Below, one piece after another: positions 49,202 to 58,053 of a DNA stretch of 64,000 nt (its first letter is position 1; every line of letters starts with the position of its first letter). Origin of the DNA: Bradyrhizobium sp. AZCC 2262 (GTDB lineage Bacteria; Pseudomonadota; Alphaproteobacteria; Rhizobiales; Xanthobacteraceae); assembly GCF_036924535.1 (NCBI RefSeq), contig NZ_JAZHRT010000001.1, positions 9,411,968 to 9,475,967 of the forward strand, given 5' to 3'. A model generated the notes under the pieces. That model was not told the origin of the DNA. It did no database searches and saw nothing but the letters and a program-made list of their open reading frames with translations. The translations under genes were made by a program, and so were the position numbers.

Positions 49202-50419
49202 ATGTTCGAAGGACACGATCCCTATCTCGTCGCGCTCTCGGTGGTGATCGCGATTCTGGGAGGTTACACCGGCTTCGGCCTCACCGCGCGCATCCGCGGG
49301 ACGCCGGACGCCAGTCATCGCGTGCTGCTGGCAGGCGCCGCATTCTTCCTCGCCATCGGCATCTGGACCATGCATTTCGTCGGCATGCTGGCGGCGCCGC
49401 TGCCGGAAGGCACAGTCTATCTGGTGCTGCCTACCATCGTGTCGTTCCTGATCTGCGCGCTGGTGGTCGGTATTTCCCTGTTTTTTGTCAGCGTCGGCGA
49501 GCCGCCGGTTTCCCGCGTGGTGTCCTCGGCAGTGCTGCTCGGGGTCGGTATCGCCAGCATGCACTATGTCGGCATGCATGGATTGTCGGGCAATTTCGCC
49601 ATGACGCATGACGCCGGCATGGTCGTGCTGTCGGTCGCGATTGCGGTCGCCACGGCTTATGGCGGCCTGCGCGCATTCCTGGCGCGGCAGGGCGGCGTGC
49701 AACTCGCATTGAGCGCGATCGCCTACGGCTTCGCAGTGTCAGGCATGCACTACACCGCGATGGCCGGCATGCACCTGGTTCCCCCAGCGGAAGGGCCGCG
49801 TCACCACATCGGCGGGCTTGCCGCGTCGCCGCAAATACTGTCGCTGGTCGTGGCGTTGCTCTGCTTTGTGATCGCCGCAGGCTTTCTGCTTTCGCTGGTG
49901 CCTGATCCGCGCAATAAGGTTGCGGAGACGGCGGACAAGGTTGCCGCCACTCCGCAATCCGCCGCCTTTGTCGCAGAAATCCCATCGGCCGATGCCGGCG
50001 CGGTCCCGACCAGTCCGCGGCTCCGGCCGACGCCGCTCGGCGGCATTGGCCAGCCGCCCCGCGCCGCACCCGCGCCACGGTTGCCGGTCGAAGGCGCCGA
50101 CGGCACCCATTTCATCGATACTGCCGATGTCAGGAGCGTCCGGGCCGACGCTCACTATACAAAGGTGCATGACGGCACCCGGGAGCGAATGTGCCCGTGG
50201 TCGATTTCGGAGGCTGAAGCCCAGCTCGACCCCGGACTGTTCCTCCGGGTGCACCGCAGCCACATCGTGGCAATGGCGCACGTCACCCTGGTTCGCAAGG
50301 AAGGCGATGGCGCGATCGTCGAACTCGACGGCCCGTCGCCACATCGCGTGCCGGTGAGCCGGGCCAAGATTGCCGAGGTCAAAGCCAGGCTGGGTCTCGT
50401 CAGGCGGCATGCCTCCTGA
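49202..50419 (+). CDS. coxC: MHYT-domain membrane sensor with LytTR DNA-binding domain (CoxC/CoxH-like)
   Basis: This 405-residue protein has seven transmembrane helices forming an MHYT domain, with M-H-F/Y motifs at 57-59 (MHFVGM), 120-122 (MHYVGM) and 182-184 (MHYTAM). These His and Met residues are proposed to bind copper and sense O2, CO or NO. A Pro/Ala-rich linker covers 240-295, and a LytTR DNA-binding domain covers about 298-400 (HFIDTADVRSVRADAHYTKVH, FLRVHRSHIVAMAHV, in blocks). This fusion is known from CoxC and CoxH of Oligotropha carboxidovorans. It lies directly upstream of coxMSL on the same strand, and a matching direct repeat sits between them. Confidence 0.85.
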   Translation: MFEGHDPYLVALSVVIAILGGYTGFGLTARIRGTPDASHRVLLAGAAFFLAIGIWTMHFVGMLAAPLPEGTVYLVLPTIVSFLICALVVGISLFFVSVGEPPVSRVVSSAVLLGVGIASMHYVGMHGLSGNFAMTHDAGMVVLSVAIAVATAYGGLRAFLARQGGVQLALSAIAYGFAVSGMHYTAMAGMHLVPPAEGPRHHIGGLAASPQILSLVVALLCFVIAAGFLLSLVPDPRNKVAETADKVAATPQSAAFVAEIPSADAGAVPTSPRLRPTPLGGIGQPPRAAPAPRLPVEGADGTHFIDTADVRSVRADAHYTKVHDGTRERMCPWSISEAEAQLDPGLFLRVHRSHIVAMAHVTLVRKEGDGAIVELDGPSPHRVPVSRAKIAEVKARLGLVRRHAS

Positions 50420-50438
50420 ATAGGTCGGCAAGACTGAC

Positions 50439-50471
50439 GCATTTCGTGCGCGTCAGTCCGCATTTCGTGCG
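50439..50471 (+). promoter_or_regulatory. two 12-bp direct repeats 21 bp apart, candidate LytTR operator of coxMSL
   Basis: GCATTTCGTGCG occurs at 50439-50450 and, unchanged, at 50460-50471. The 21-bp interval puts both on the same face of the helix, and LytTR proteins typically bind two direct repeats spaced about 21-22 bp. The first copy is also flanked by inverted CTGACG/CGTCAG (50434-50439 and 50451-50456). The pair ends 93 bases before the coxM start and 20 bases after the regulator's stop. Confidence 0.6.
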
Positions 50472-50564
50472 ATTTTCTCGACCTTGTGCCCGTGCGATTG
50501 CGCTTTAGAACACCTCCAATCAGCTTCGCCTCCAACGTCCGCAAAGGGCGAATGGAGGAGACGC

Positions 50565-51428
50565 ATGATTCCTGGCCCGTTCAGCTATCACCGGCCGGCA
50601 ACGGTGGCCGACGCCGTAAACCTGCTTTCGACTCTGGGGGACGAGGCCCGGCCGCTGGCCGGCGGCCACAGCCTGGTGCCGATGATGAAGCTCAGGCTCG
50701 CAAGCCCGGAGCATCTGATCGATCTGCATGGCGTCGCAGGCCTCAAGGGCATCCGCCGCGACGGCAACAAGATCGTGATCGGCGCGATGACCACCCAGCA
50801 CGAATTGCTGGCGTCCGACGAGATCGGCTTGTCCTTGCCCATTCTGGACGAAACCGCGCTTCTGATCGCCGATCCCCAGGTGCGTTATCGCGGTACCATC
50901 GGCGGCAACGTCGCCAATGGCGATCCCGGCAACGACATGCCGGCGCTGATGATGACGCTCGGTGCCAGCTATCGGCTTGAGGGCAAGTCGGGCGGGCGCG
51001 ACGTTGCAGCAAGCGAGTTCTACCAGGGCGCCTATTTCACCGCGCTCGAGCCCGGCGAACTCCTGACCGCGATTTCCATCCCGGTCCCGCCGGCCGGTCA
51101 CGGCTATGCCTACGAGAAACTCAAGCGCAAGGTGGGCGACTATGCCACCGCCGCCGCCGCCGTGGTGCTGACGATGGCCAGCGGCAAGGTCGCCACCTGT
51201 CAGATCGGCCTGACCAACCTTTCGGAAACGCCGCTGCTTGCCGAGGACGCCGCGAAAGCGGTGATCGGCACCAGCCTCGATCCGGCCACGCTGAAGAAGG
51301 CCTCCGCTGCCGCGGAAGCCATCATGTCGCCGGCCGCGGACGCCCGCGGGCCGGTCGAATACCGCAAACATGTCGGCGGCATCATGGTGATGCGCGCGCT
51401 GCAGCGCGCCGCCGGCCGCGCACGTTAG
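50565..51428 (+). CDS. coxM: aerobic carbon-monoxide dehydrogenase, medium FAD subunit
   Basis: This 287-residue flavoprotein subunit of the (CoxM-CoxS-CoxL)2 enzyme passes electrons from the iron-sulfur clusters to the quinone pool. FAD-binding motifs are [13 protein letters not shown] (about 32-44) and [17 protein letters not shown] (about 111-127), both at the usual places of the CO dehydrogenase flavoprotein family. The C-terminal domain ends [21 protein letters not shown] and beyond. GGAGGAG sits four bases before the ATG at 50565. It is first of the structural genes in the M-S-L order of form I clusters. Confidence 0.93.
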   Translation: MIPGPFSYHRPATVADAVNLLSTLGDEARPLAGGHSLVPMMKLRLASPEHLIDLHGVAGLKGIRRDGNKIVIGAMTTQHELLASDEIGLSLPILDETALLIADPQVRYRGTIGGNVANGDPGNDMPALMMTLGASYRLEGKSGGRDVAASEFYQGAYFTALEPGELLTAISIPVPPAGHGYAYEKLKRKVGDYATAAAAVVLTMASGKVATCQIGLTNLSETPLLAEDAAKAVIGTSLDPATLKKASAAAEAIMSPAADARGPVEYRKHVGGIMVMRALQRAAGRAR

Positions 51429-51439
51429 GGGAGAAACAG

Positions 51440-51940
51440 ATGGCAAAGACTCACATCACCATGAAGGTGAACGGCGCCGAGGTCGAAGGCCTCGCCGAAC
51501 CGCGCACGCTGCTGGTGCATTTCATCCGCGAAAACCTGGCGATGACCGGCACCCATATCGGCTGCGAAACCACCCATTGCGGCGCCTGCACCGTCGATAT
51601 CGACGGCATGTCGGTGAAGTCATGCACCATGTTCGCGGTGCAGGCTAACGGCTCGGACATCGTAACGATCGAAGGCATGGCCAATGCAGATGGCTCGCTG
51701 TCGGCGCTGCAGGAAGGTTTTCGGATGATGCACGGGCTGCAATGCGGCTTCTGCACGCCCGGCATGATCATGCGCGCACACCGCCTGCTCAAGGAGAATC
51801 CATCACCGACGGAATCGGAAATCCGCATGGGCATCTCCGGCAACATCTGTCGCTGCACCGGCTATCAGAACATCGTCAAGGCGATCCAATACGCCGCCGC
51901 CAAGATCAATGGCGTTGAATTCAAGGAGGCTGCGGAATGA
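51440..51940 (+). CDS. coxS: aerobic carbon-monoxide dehydrogenase, small 2Fe-2S subunit
   Basis: This 166-residue subunit has two [2Fe-2S] clusters: the plant-ferredoxin-type site [12 protein letters not shown] (with an additional Cys later in KSCTMF) and the C-terminal helical site CGFCTPGM...[11 protein letters not shown]. It relays electrons from the Mo-Cu site of CoxL to FAD of CoxM. GAAAC and GGGGAG lie before the ATG. It overlaps coxL by four bases (ATGA), so the two are translationally coupled. Confidence 0.95.
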   Translation: MAKTHITMKVNGAEVEGLAEPRTLLVHFIRENLAMTGTHIGCETTHCGACTVDIDGMSVKSCTMFAVQANGSDIVTIEGMANADGSLSALQEGFRMMHGLQCGFCTPGMIMRAHRLLKENPSPTESEIRMGISGNICRCTGYQNIVKAIQYAAAKINGVEFKEAAE

Positions 51941-54357
51941 ACGACATGACTCCCACGCGGGAACAACGCGAAGCCAAGCTGGAAGGCATGGGCTGCAAGC
52001 GCAAGCGGGTCGAAGACATCCGCTTCACCCAAGGCAAGGGCAATTACGTCGACGACCTGAAACTGCCGGGCATGCTGCACGGCGATTTTGTCAGATCGCC
52101 GCATGCGCACGCGCGCGTCAAGAAGATCGACGACACTGAGGCGCTGAAAGTGCCGGGCGTGCTCGCTGTGATCACCGCTGAGACGCTGAAGACCGTCAAC
52201 CTCGCCTGGATGCCGACGCTCGCCGGCGACGTGCAGATGGTGCTGGCCGACGGTAAGGTGCTGTTCCAGAATCAGGAAGTCGCTTTCGTCGTCGCCACCG
52301 ACCGCTATGCGGCCGACGACGGCATCAACAAGGTCGTGGTCGAATACGAGCCGCTGCCGGTCGTGATTGACCCGTTCAAGGCCATGGACGCCGACGCCCC
52401 GGTGCTGCGCGAAGACCTCGCCGGCAAGGCCACGGGCGCGCATGGTCCGCGCAAGCATCACAATCACATCTTCGAGTGGACCGTCGGCGACAGGGATCTG
52501 ACGGATGCCGCCTTCCGCAAGGCTGAGGTGACGATCAAGGAGATGATCTCCTACCATCGCACCCATCCGTCGCCTCTGGAGACCTGCCAGTGTGTCTGTT
52601 CGTTCGACAAGATCAAAGGTGAGCTGTCGATCTGGGGCACCTTCCAGGCGCCGCATGTGATCCGCACCGTCGTGGCGCTGATTGCGAAAATTCCCGAACA
52701 CAAGATCCACGTGATCTCGCCCGACATCGGCGGCGGTTTTGGCAACAAGGTCGGCGCCTATCCCGGCTACATCTGCGCGGCGGTGGCTTCCATCGTCACC
52801 GGCAAACCGGTGAAATGGGTCGAGGACCGCATCGAGAACCTGACGGCGACCTCGTTCGCACGCGACTATCATATGACGACCGAGATTGCCTCCACGAAGG
52901 AGGGCAAGGTGACCGGTCTGCGCGTGCATGTGCTCGCCGATCACGGCGCGTTCGATGCCTGCGCCGACCCGTCGAAATGGCCGGCCGGCTTCTTCAACAT
53001 CGTCACGGGATCGTATGACTTCCCGACCGCGCATCTTGCAGTCGACGGCATCTACACCAACAAGGCGCCGGGCGGCGTCGCCTATCGCTGTTCGTTCCGC
53101 GTCACCGAGGCGGCGTACTGTATCGAGCGGGCGATGGATATTCTGGCGCAGAAGCTCGGCATGGATCCGGCGGAGTTGCGGCTGAAGAATTTCATCAAGC
53201 CGGAGCAGTTCCCGTATCACTCGGCGCTCGGCTGGGAATACGATTCGGGCGACTACCACACCGCCATGCGCAAGATGATGGAGACGGTCGACTATGCCGG
53301 TCTGCGCAAGGAGCAGGCCGAACAACGCGCGGCATTCAAGCGCGGCGAGACCCGGGAGATCATGGGGCTCGGCGTGTCGTTCTTCACTGAAATCGTCGGC
53401 GCCGGGCCGTCGAAGAATTGCGACATTCTCGGCATCGCGATGTTCGACTCCTGCGAAATCCGCCTGCACCCGACGGGGGCTGGCATTGCGCGGGTCGGCT
53501 CCAAGAGCCAGGGTCAGGGTCACGAGACCACCTGGGCGCAGATCATCGCGACCGAAATCGGCATTCCCGCCGACGACATCATGGTCGAGGAGGGCAATAC
53601 CGACACCGCGCCTTACGGGCTCGGCACCTACGGTTCGCGCTCGACACCGGTCGCGGGCGCCGCGATTGCCATGGCCGCGCGAAAGATCAAAGCCAAGGCG
53701 CAGATGATCGCGGCCTACAAGCTCGAGGTCCACGAAGACGACCTCGAATGGGATATCGACGGCTTCCGCGTCAAGGGCCTGCCGGAGAAGACGATGTCGA
53801 TGAAGGACATCTGCTGGGCGGCCTACAATTCGGTGCCGCCGGGCATGGAGCCGGGACTCGAGGCGGTCAGCTATTACGATCCGCCCAACATGACCTATCC
53901 GTTCGGTGCCTATATCTGCGTGATGAACATCGACGTCGATACCGGGGTCTACAAGGTCAGGCGCTTCTATGCGCTCGACGATTGCGGCACCCGTATCAAC
54001 CCGATGATCATCGAGGGTCAGGTGCATGGCGGCCTCACCGAAGCCTTCGCAATCGCAATGGGCCAGGAAATCCGCTACGATGCCGACGGTAACGTCGTCA
54101 CCGGCTCGTTCATGGATTTCTTCATGCCGACCGCGGTCGAAACCCCGCATTGGGAAACCGACTTCACCGTCACGCCGTCGCCGCATCACCCGATCGGCGC
54201 CAAGGGTGTCGGCGAGAGCCCGAATGTCGGCGGCGTGCCGGCGTTCTCCAACGCGGTCAACGACGCCTTCTCGTTCCTGGGGAGCACCCACATCCAGATG
54301 CCGCATGATTACTGGCGTAACTGGAAGGCGGCGAAGGATCTCGGAGCGGTGGCATAG
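51937..54357 (+). CDS. coxL: form I aerobic carbon-monoxide dehydrogenase, large Mo-Cu subunit
   Basis: This 806-residue catalytic subunit oxidises CO to CO2 at a [CuSMoO2] site with molybdopterin cytosine dinucleotide. The form I signature AYRCSFR is at residues 382-388; C385 would be the copper-binding cysteine (C388 in Oligotropha). [43 protein letters not shown] and [13 protein letters not shown] (with the active-site Glu) are all intact, and the length is as expected. The neighbouring maturation genes D, E, F and G support a functional enzyme. A palindromic repeat follows before coxD. Confidence 0.96.
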   Translation: MNDMTPTREQREAKLEGMGCKRKRVEDIRFTQGKGNYVDDLKLPGMLHGDFVRSPHAHARVKKIDDTEALKVPGVLAVITAETLKTVNLAWMPTLAGDVQMVLADGKVLFQNQEVAFVVATDRYAADDGINKVVVEYEPLPVVIDPFKAMDADAPVLREDLAGKATGAHGPRKHHNHIFEWTVGDRDLTDAAFRKAEVTIKEMISYHRTHPSPLETCQCVCSFDKIKGELSIWGTFQAPHVIRTVVALIAKIPEHKIHVISPDIGGGFGNKVGAYPGYICAAVASIVTGKPVKWVEDRIENLTATSFARDYHMTTEIASTKEGKVTGLRVHVLADHGAFDACADPSKWPAGFFNIVTGSYDFPTAHLAVDGIYTNKAPGGVAYRCSFRVTEAAYCIERAMDILAQKLGMDPAELRLKNFIKPEQFPYHSALGWEYDSGDYHTAMRKMMETVDYAGLRKEQAEQRAAFKRGETREIMGLGVSFFTEIVGAGPSKNCDILGIAMFDSCEIRLHPTGAGIARVGSKSQGQGHETTWAQIIATEIGIPADDIMVEEGNTDTAPYGLGTYGSRSTPVAGAAIAMAARKIKAKAQMIAAYKLEVHEDDLEWDIDGFRVKGLPEKTMSMKDICWAAYNSVPPGMEPGLEAVSYYDPPNMTYPFGAYICVMNIDVDTGVYKVRRFYALDDCGTRINPMIIEGQVHGGLTEAFAIAMGQEIRYDADGNVVTGSFMDFFMPTAVETPHWETDFTVTPSPHHPIGAKGVGESPNVGGVPAFSNAVNDAFSFLGSTHIQMPHDYWRNWKAAKDLGAVA

Positions 54358-54373
54358 TGTTGCTGGAACGTTC

Positions 54374-54453
54374 GTCATTCCGGGGCGATGCGAAGCATCG
54401 AACCCGGAATCTCGAGATTCCGGGTTCGCCTCTTCGAGGCGCCCCGGAATGAC
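54374..54453. repeat. cloverleaf-forming palindromic repeat between coxL and coxD, family D
   Basis: The outer stem GTCATTCCGGGGCG/CGCCCCGGAATGAC is a perfect 14-bp pair enclosing three perfect hairpins. These are CGATGC-GAA-GCATCG, the 28-base palindrome starting GAACCCGGAATCTC, and CGCCTC-TTC-GAGGCG. The resulting four-way shape lies inside the cox operon. Confidence 0.85.
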
Positions 54454-54465
54454 GGGGACTGAGGA

Positions 54466-55338
54466 ATGAAAAATCGTGACGAGATCGCACAAGCATTGGC
54501 TGCCTCCGGCTATATCGCCGACGGCGAACTCGCGACTGCAATCTCGCTAATGCAATTGCTGCGGCGCCCGCTGCTGCTGGAAGGCGAAGCGGGCGTCGGC
54601 AAGACCGAAGTGGCGAAAGCGCTGGCATCCGTGCACGCGACCGAGCTGATCCGGCTGCAATGCTACGAGGGGCTCGATCAATCGGCCGCGCTGTATGAGT
54701 GGAACTACCAGCGCCAATTGTTGTCGATCCAGGCACATCGCGGCGATAATCCCGATGATGTCGAACACCAGATCTTTTCGGAAAAGTACCTGCTGGAGCG
54801 GCCGTTACTGGCAGCGATCCGCCGCGACAAGCCGCCGGTGCTGCTGATCGACGAGATCGACCGCGCCGACGACGAGTTCGAGGCGTTCCTGCTCGAACTG
54901 CTATCCGACTTCCAGGTCTCCATTCCCGAGCTCGGCACCATCACGGCCACCACGATCCCGCATGTGGTGTTGACCTCGAACGGCACCCGCGAGCTCTCCG
55001 ATGCGCTGCGTCGCCGCTGCCTCTATCACTATGTCGACTATCCCGATGCCGACCGCGAGGCGCGCATCATCATGGCGCGGATCGATGGCGCCAGCGCGTC
55101 GCTGTCGCTGCAGATCGCGCGCATGGTCGAGGGCATCCGAAAAGAGGAGCTGCGCAAGGTGCCGGGCGTCGCGGAGACGCTGGACTGGGCGGCGGCGTTG
55201 GTCGGCCTCGATGTCCGTGATCTCCACGACGCGCCCGAAACGGTCCACGAGACCCTGATGTGCCTGCTCAAGACGCACGAAGACAAGTCGCGGGTCACGC
55301 GCGAAGTCAGCGAACGCCTGTTGGGGAAGGTCGCATGA
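54466..55338 (+). CDS. coxD: CoxD-type MoxR AAA+ ATPase for CO dehydrogenase maturation
   Basis: This 290-residue AAA+ ATPase has Walker A GEAGVGKTEVAKAL (about 40-53), Walker B VLLIDEIDRADDEFEAFLLELLSD (about 127-150), sensor 1 TSNGTRELSDALRRRC with the Arg finger, and a C-terminal lid. In Oligotropha CoxD is needed to build the sulfurated, copper-loaded Mo site. It partners with a VWA protein, here CoxE, encoded next with a 4-base overlap. GGGACTGAGGA precedes the ATG. Confidence 0.93.
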   Translation: MKNRDEIAQALAASGYIADGELATAISLMQLLRRPLLLEGEAGVGKTEVAKALASVHATELIRLQCYEGLDQSAALYEWNYQRQLLSIQAHRGDNPDDVEHQIFSEKYLLERPLLAAIRRDKPPVLLIDEIDRADDEFEAFLLELLSDFQVSIPELGTITATTIPHVVLTSNGTRELSDALRRRCLYHYVDYPDADREARIIMARIDGASASLSLQIARMVEGIRKEELRKVPGVAETLDWAAALVGLDVRDLHDAPETVHETLMCLLKTHEDKSRVTREVSERLLGKVA

Positions 55339-56537
55339 GCTGCTGCGGCACCAGTCCCGGTTACGAAGAACTCGACGAGGTCTCGCGCCTTGTATCGTCA
55401 AGGCTCGCCGCGTTTCTCAAAACCCTGCGCGACAGCGGATTCGCTGTTGGTCTTGCCGAAGGCCAGGATGCGGCGGAACTGATGACGGCCGGCTACGCGG
55501 CCAAACCTGGGCTGCTGCGTTCGGCGTTCAAGCATCTGTTCTCGGCGCGGAAATCCGACTGGGAGAAATTCGACGGCATCTTTGACGCGTTCTGGCTCGG
55601 CAGGCGCGTGCGGTCGCGGTCGATGACCACGGGCTCGTCGAAGGCTGCGAACAATCCGTCACTTAAGACTCTGGCTGACGGCCAGCGCTCCGGGGGCGAG
55701 ACGGCGATGGATCAGGTTCCATCCACCGGCGATGGCGGCGCCGATCGCGTCGGCGAAGGCCGCATGGAAGGGGCCTCGCGCGCTGACAATCTCGCCGAGG
55801 TGGACTTTCGTAAACTGGCCGATCCCGCGCAAATCGAGCAGGCGCATGAAGCGGCCGCGCGGCTCGCACGCGCCATGCGCACCCGGTTGACCCGGCGCGA
55901 CCTGGCGCGCCGCCGCGGTTACCGGCTCGATCTGCGGCGCACCATCCACGGCAACATCAGCCATGGCGGCGTGCCGATCGACCTCGTCAGGCGCCAGCGC
56001 AAGACAAAGCCGCTGCGGCTCGTCATGCTGCTTGATGCCTCGGGTTCGATGAGCATGTACACGGGCGTCTTCCTGCGCTTCATCCATGGCGTACTCGACC
56101 AGTTTCGCGAGGCCGAGGCGTTCCTGTTCCACACAAGGCTGGCGCACGTCTCCGACGCAATGAAGGAAAAGGACGCCGCGCGGGCACTCGATCGTCTCTC
56201 GATCCTGGCGCAGGGCGCTGGCGGCGGCACCAGGATCGGCGAGAGCCTGCAGACCTTCAACCGCTGGCACGCGGCGCGCGTGATCCATTCGCGCACCGTC
56301 GTGATGATCGTGTCCGACGGCTACGAGACCGGTGACGCCGCCCTGCTCGGCCGCGAGATGGCGGCGCTCGGCCGCCGCTGCCGTCGCATCGTCTGGCTCA
56401 ATCCGATGATGGCGTGGGAAGGCTACGCGCCAGAAGCCGCGGGCATCAAGGCGGCGCTGCCGCATGTCGATCTCTACGCGCCGGCCAATACGCTCTACAG
56501 CCTGACTGCGCTCGAACCTTATTTGGCGAAACTGTAA
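55335..56537 (+). CDS. coxE: CoxE-type VWA protein
   Basis: This 400-residue protein has an N-terminal helical half (LAAFLKTLRDSGFAVGLAEGQDA as in VWA-CoxE proteins) and a C-terminal von Willebrand A domain with MIDAS DASGSMS (about 239-245), then GGGTRIGESL and MIVSDGYETGD. It is thought to act with CoxD in inserting copper into the [MoO2S] site. The start at 55335 overlaps the coxD stop (ATGA). The next gene begins immediately after its stop codon. Confidence 0.92.
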   Translation: MSCCGTSPGYEELDEVSRLVSSRLAAFLKTLRDSGFAVGLAEGQDAAELMTAGYAAKPGLLRSAFKHLFSARKSDWEKFDGIFDAFWLGRRVRSRSMTTGSSKAANNPSLKTLADGQRSGGETAMDQVPSTGDGGADRVGEGRMEGASRADNLAEVDFRKLADPAQIEQAHEAAARLARAMRTRLTRRDLARRRGYRLDLRRTIHGNISHGGVPIDLVRRQRKTKPLRLVMLLDASGSMSMYTGVFLRFIHGVLDQFREAEAFLFHTRLAHVSDAMKEKDAARALDRLSILAQGAGGGTRIGESLQTFNRWHAARVIHSRTVVMIVSDGYETGDAALLGREMAALGRRCRRIVWLNPMMAWEGYAPEAAGIKAALPHVDLYAPANTLYSLTALEPYLAKL

Positions 56538-57383
56538 ATGGCCCGACCGATGAGCGCGCATGTCGAAGTGATGGATCTGGTCGCGCAGATGAAATCCGCC
56601 GAGCAGCCATTCGTGCTGGCGACCGTCGTGCGCACGGTGTCGGTGACAGCCGCGAAAGCCGGCGCCAAGGCGATCATTCGTCCGGACGGCACCATCGTCG
56701 CCGGCTGGATCGGCGGTGGCTGCGCGCGCGGCGCGGTGCTCAAAGCCGCACGCGAGGCGCTGCTGGACGGAGAGCCGCGCATGGTGTCGGTGCAGCCCGA
56801 GAATCTCCTCGCCGAACTCGGCGTCAGGCCGGGCGATAATCGCGAGGGCATCCGCTTCGCCAGCAACATGTGCCCGAGCAAGGGCACCATGGATATCTTC
56901 GTCGAACCGGTGCTGCCGCATCCCTCGCTGGTGATCTTCGGCGCAAGCCCGGTCGCGATGTCGCTGGCTGCCCAGGCCCGCCAGCTCGGCTATCACGTCA
57001 CGCTGGCTGCGCCGGCCGCCGATATCGCCGCCGAGCCCGATGCCCATGTCATCGTCGACGGCTTCGCGCCCCGCTACCTCAACGAAGCCCGGCGTTTCGT
57101 CGTCGTTTCGACCCAGGGCAAGGGCGATGAGGCCGCCTTGCGCGCGGCGCTCGCCATCAAGGCCGAGTATCACGCCTTCGTCGGCAGCCGCCGCAAGATG
57201 GCGGCGCTGCGCGAAAAGCTCGTGGCCGGCGGATCGGAGGCGGTGGCGATCGATCGCGTCAAGGCCCCGGCCGGGCTCGATCTCGGCGCCATCACGCCGG
57301 AGGAGATCGCGATGTCGATCCTCGCCGAAATCACCGTCGAGCGCCGGCGCGGCCAGCGCACGACCAATCCCGCAAGGAGTTAA
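56538..57383 (+). CDS. coxF: CoxF, XdhC/CoxI family maturation protein
   Basis: This 281-residue XdhC-family protein binds the Mo cofactor and supports its sulfuration before insertion. The N-terminal XdhC domain has PFVLATVVRTVSVTAAKAGAKAIIRPDG in blocks and the GGGCARGAVLKAAREAL Cys motif. The C-terminal Rossmann-like domain has LVIFGASPVAMSLAAQARQLGY and GSRRKMAALREKLVAGG. It begins at the base after the coxE stop and has a likely coupled start. CoxF and CoxI are similar; the position after coxE favours CoxF. Confidence 0.9.
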   Translation: MARPMSAHVEVMDLVAQMKSAEQPFVLATVVRTVSVTAAKAGAKAIIRPDGTIVAGWIGGGCARGAVLKAAREALLDGEPRMVSVQPENLLAELGVRPGDNREGIRFASNMCPSKGTMDIFVEPVLPHPSLVIFGASPVAMSLAAQARQLGYHVTLAAPAADIAAEPDAHVIVDGFAPRYLNEARRFVVVSTQGKGDEAALRAALAIKAEYHAFVGSRRKMAALREKLVAGGSEAVAIDRVKAPAGLDLGAITPEEIAMSILAEITVERRRGQRTTNPARS

Positions 57384-57392
57384 GGACTGACC

Positions 57393-57899
57393 ATGCAGAT
57401 GAACGACAGCCAGCGCATTCCGGCGCCTAAGGAAAAGGTCTGGGCGGCGCTCAACGATCCCGACATTTTGAAACAATGCATCCCCGGCTGTCAGTCCCTC
57501 GACATGTCTTCACCCACCGAGATGACCGCAACCGTCGTCTTCAAGGTCGGGCCGGTGAAGGCGACATTTGGCGGCAAGGTGACGCTGTCCGATCTCGACC
57601 CGCCGAACAGCTACCGCATTTCGGGCGAGGGCTCCGGCGGCGTCGCCGGCTTTGCGAAAGGCGGCGCCGCGGTCCGCCTCGAAGCGGAAGGACCTGACGT
57701 GACGGTGCTTCATTACGAGGTCGACGCGCAGATCGGCGGCAAGCTGGCGCAACTCGGGTCACGGCTGATCGACTCCACTGCGAAGAAGCTCGCGGGCGAA
57801 TTCTTTGCTTCGTTTGGACAAGTTGTTGGCGGAGCCGCAGCGGCCCCTGCGGAAGCGGCGCCCAAGGGCTGGTTGGGCAAGCTGACTGGCGCGGTCTAG
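57393..57899 (+). CDS. coxG: CoxG, SRPBCC-fold CO dehydrogenase accessory protein
   Basis: This 168-residue SRPBCC (START-like) protein has the CoxG hallmarks RIPAPKEKVWAALNDPDILKQCIPGCQSL, VFKVGPVKATFGGKV, YRISGEGSGGVAGFAKGGA and LAQLGSRLIDSTAKKLAGEFF. CoxG is reported to anchor CO dehydrogenase at the membrane and to shuttle quinone. The C-terminal tail here is short (AAPKGWLGKLTGAV) with no clear transmembrane helix, so any membrane contact would be through an amphipathic end. It is nine bases after coxF and is the last recognisable cox gene. Confidence 0.92.
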   Translation: MQMNDSQRIPAPKEKVWAALNDPDILKQCIPGCQSLDMSSPTEMTATVVFKVGPVKATFGGKVTLSDLDPPNSYRISGEGSGGVAGFAKGGAAVRLEAEGPDVTVLHYEVDAQIGGKLAQLGSRLIDSTAKKLAGEFFASFGQVVGGAAAAPAEAAPKGWLGKLTGAV

Positions 57900-58053
57900 T
57901 AACCTGCGCGTCCCTCGCATGACGCGGGATGCCGCGGCGCGCCACGCCCGCTACGGTCCTGATCTGTACCGGGCGCGACTGGCGTGTCAGACTTCCCTTC
58001 AAGTCCTGCAGCAAAGACCGGCCAAACGGGCATGCTGGACGATGGAGGGAACG

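Noticed and set aside
50484..50515. sigma-70 type promoter (TTGTGC and TTTAGA) before coxM
   Set aside because: The spacing is only about 14-15 bases and both hexamers are weak, so I do not call it.
51937..54357. form II CO dehydrogenase-like (generic molybdenum hydroxylase) assignment
   Set aside because: The active-site loop reads AYRCSFR with the copper cysteine, and the gene order is M-S-L, both form I features.
54374..54453. tRNA-like cloverleaf between coxL and coxD
   Set aside because: The arms are perfect palindromes with 3-base or no loops, and there is no anticodon arm, T-loop consensus or CCA region. It is a repeat element, not a tRNA.
51865..54492. 875-codon open frame opposite coxL
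   Set aside because: CoxL on the plus strand has all catalytic motifs. The antisense product has only Arg, His, Asp and Gly-rich low-complexity sequence.
55659..57476. 605-codon open frame opposite coxE and coxF
   Set aside because: Same codon-bias artefact. The sense genes are strongly supported by motifs and overlap signals.
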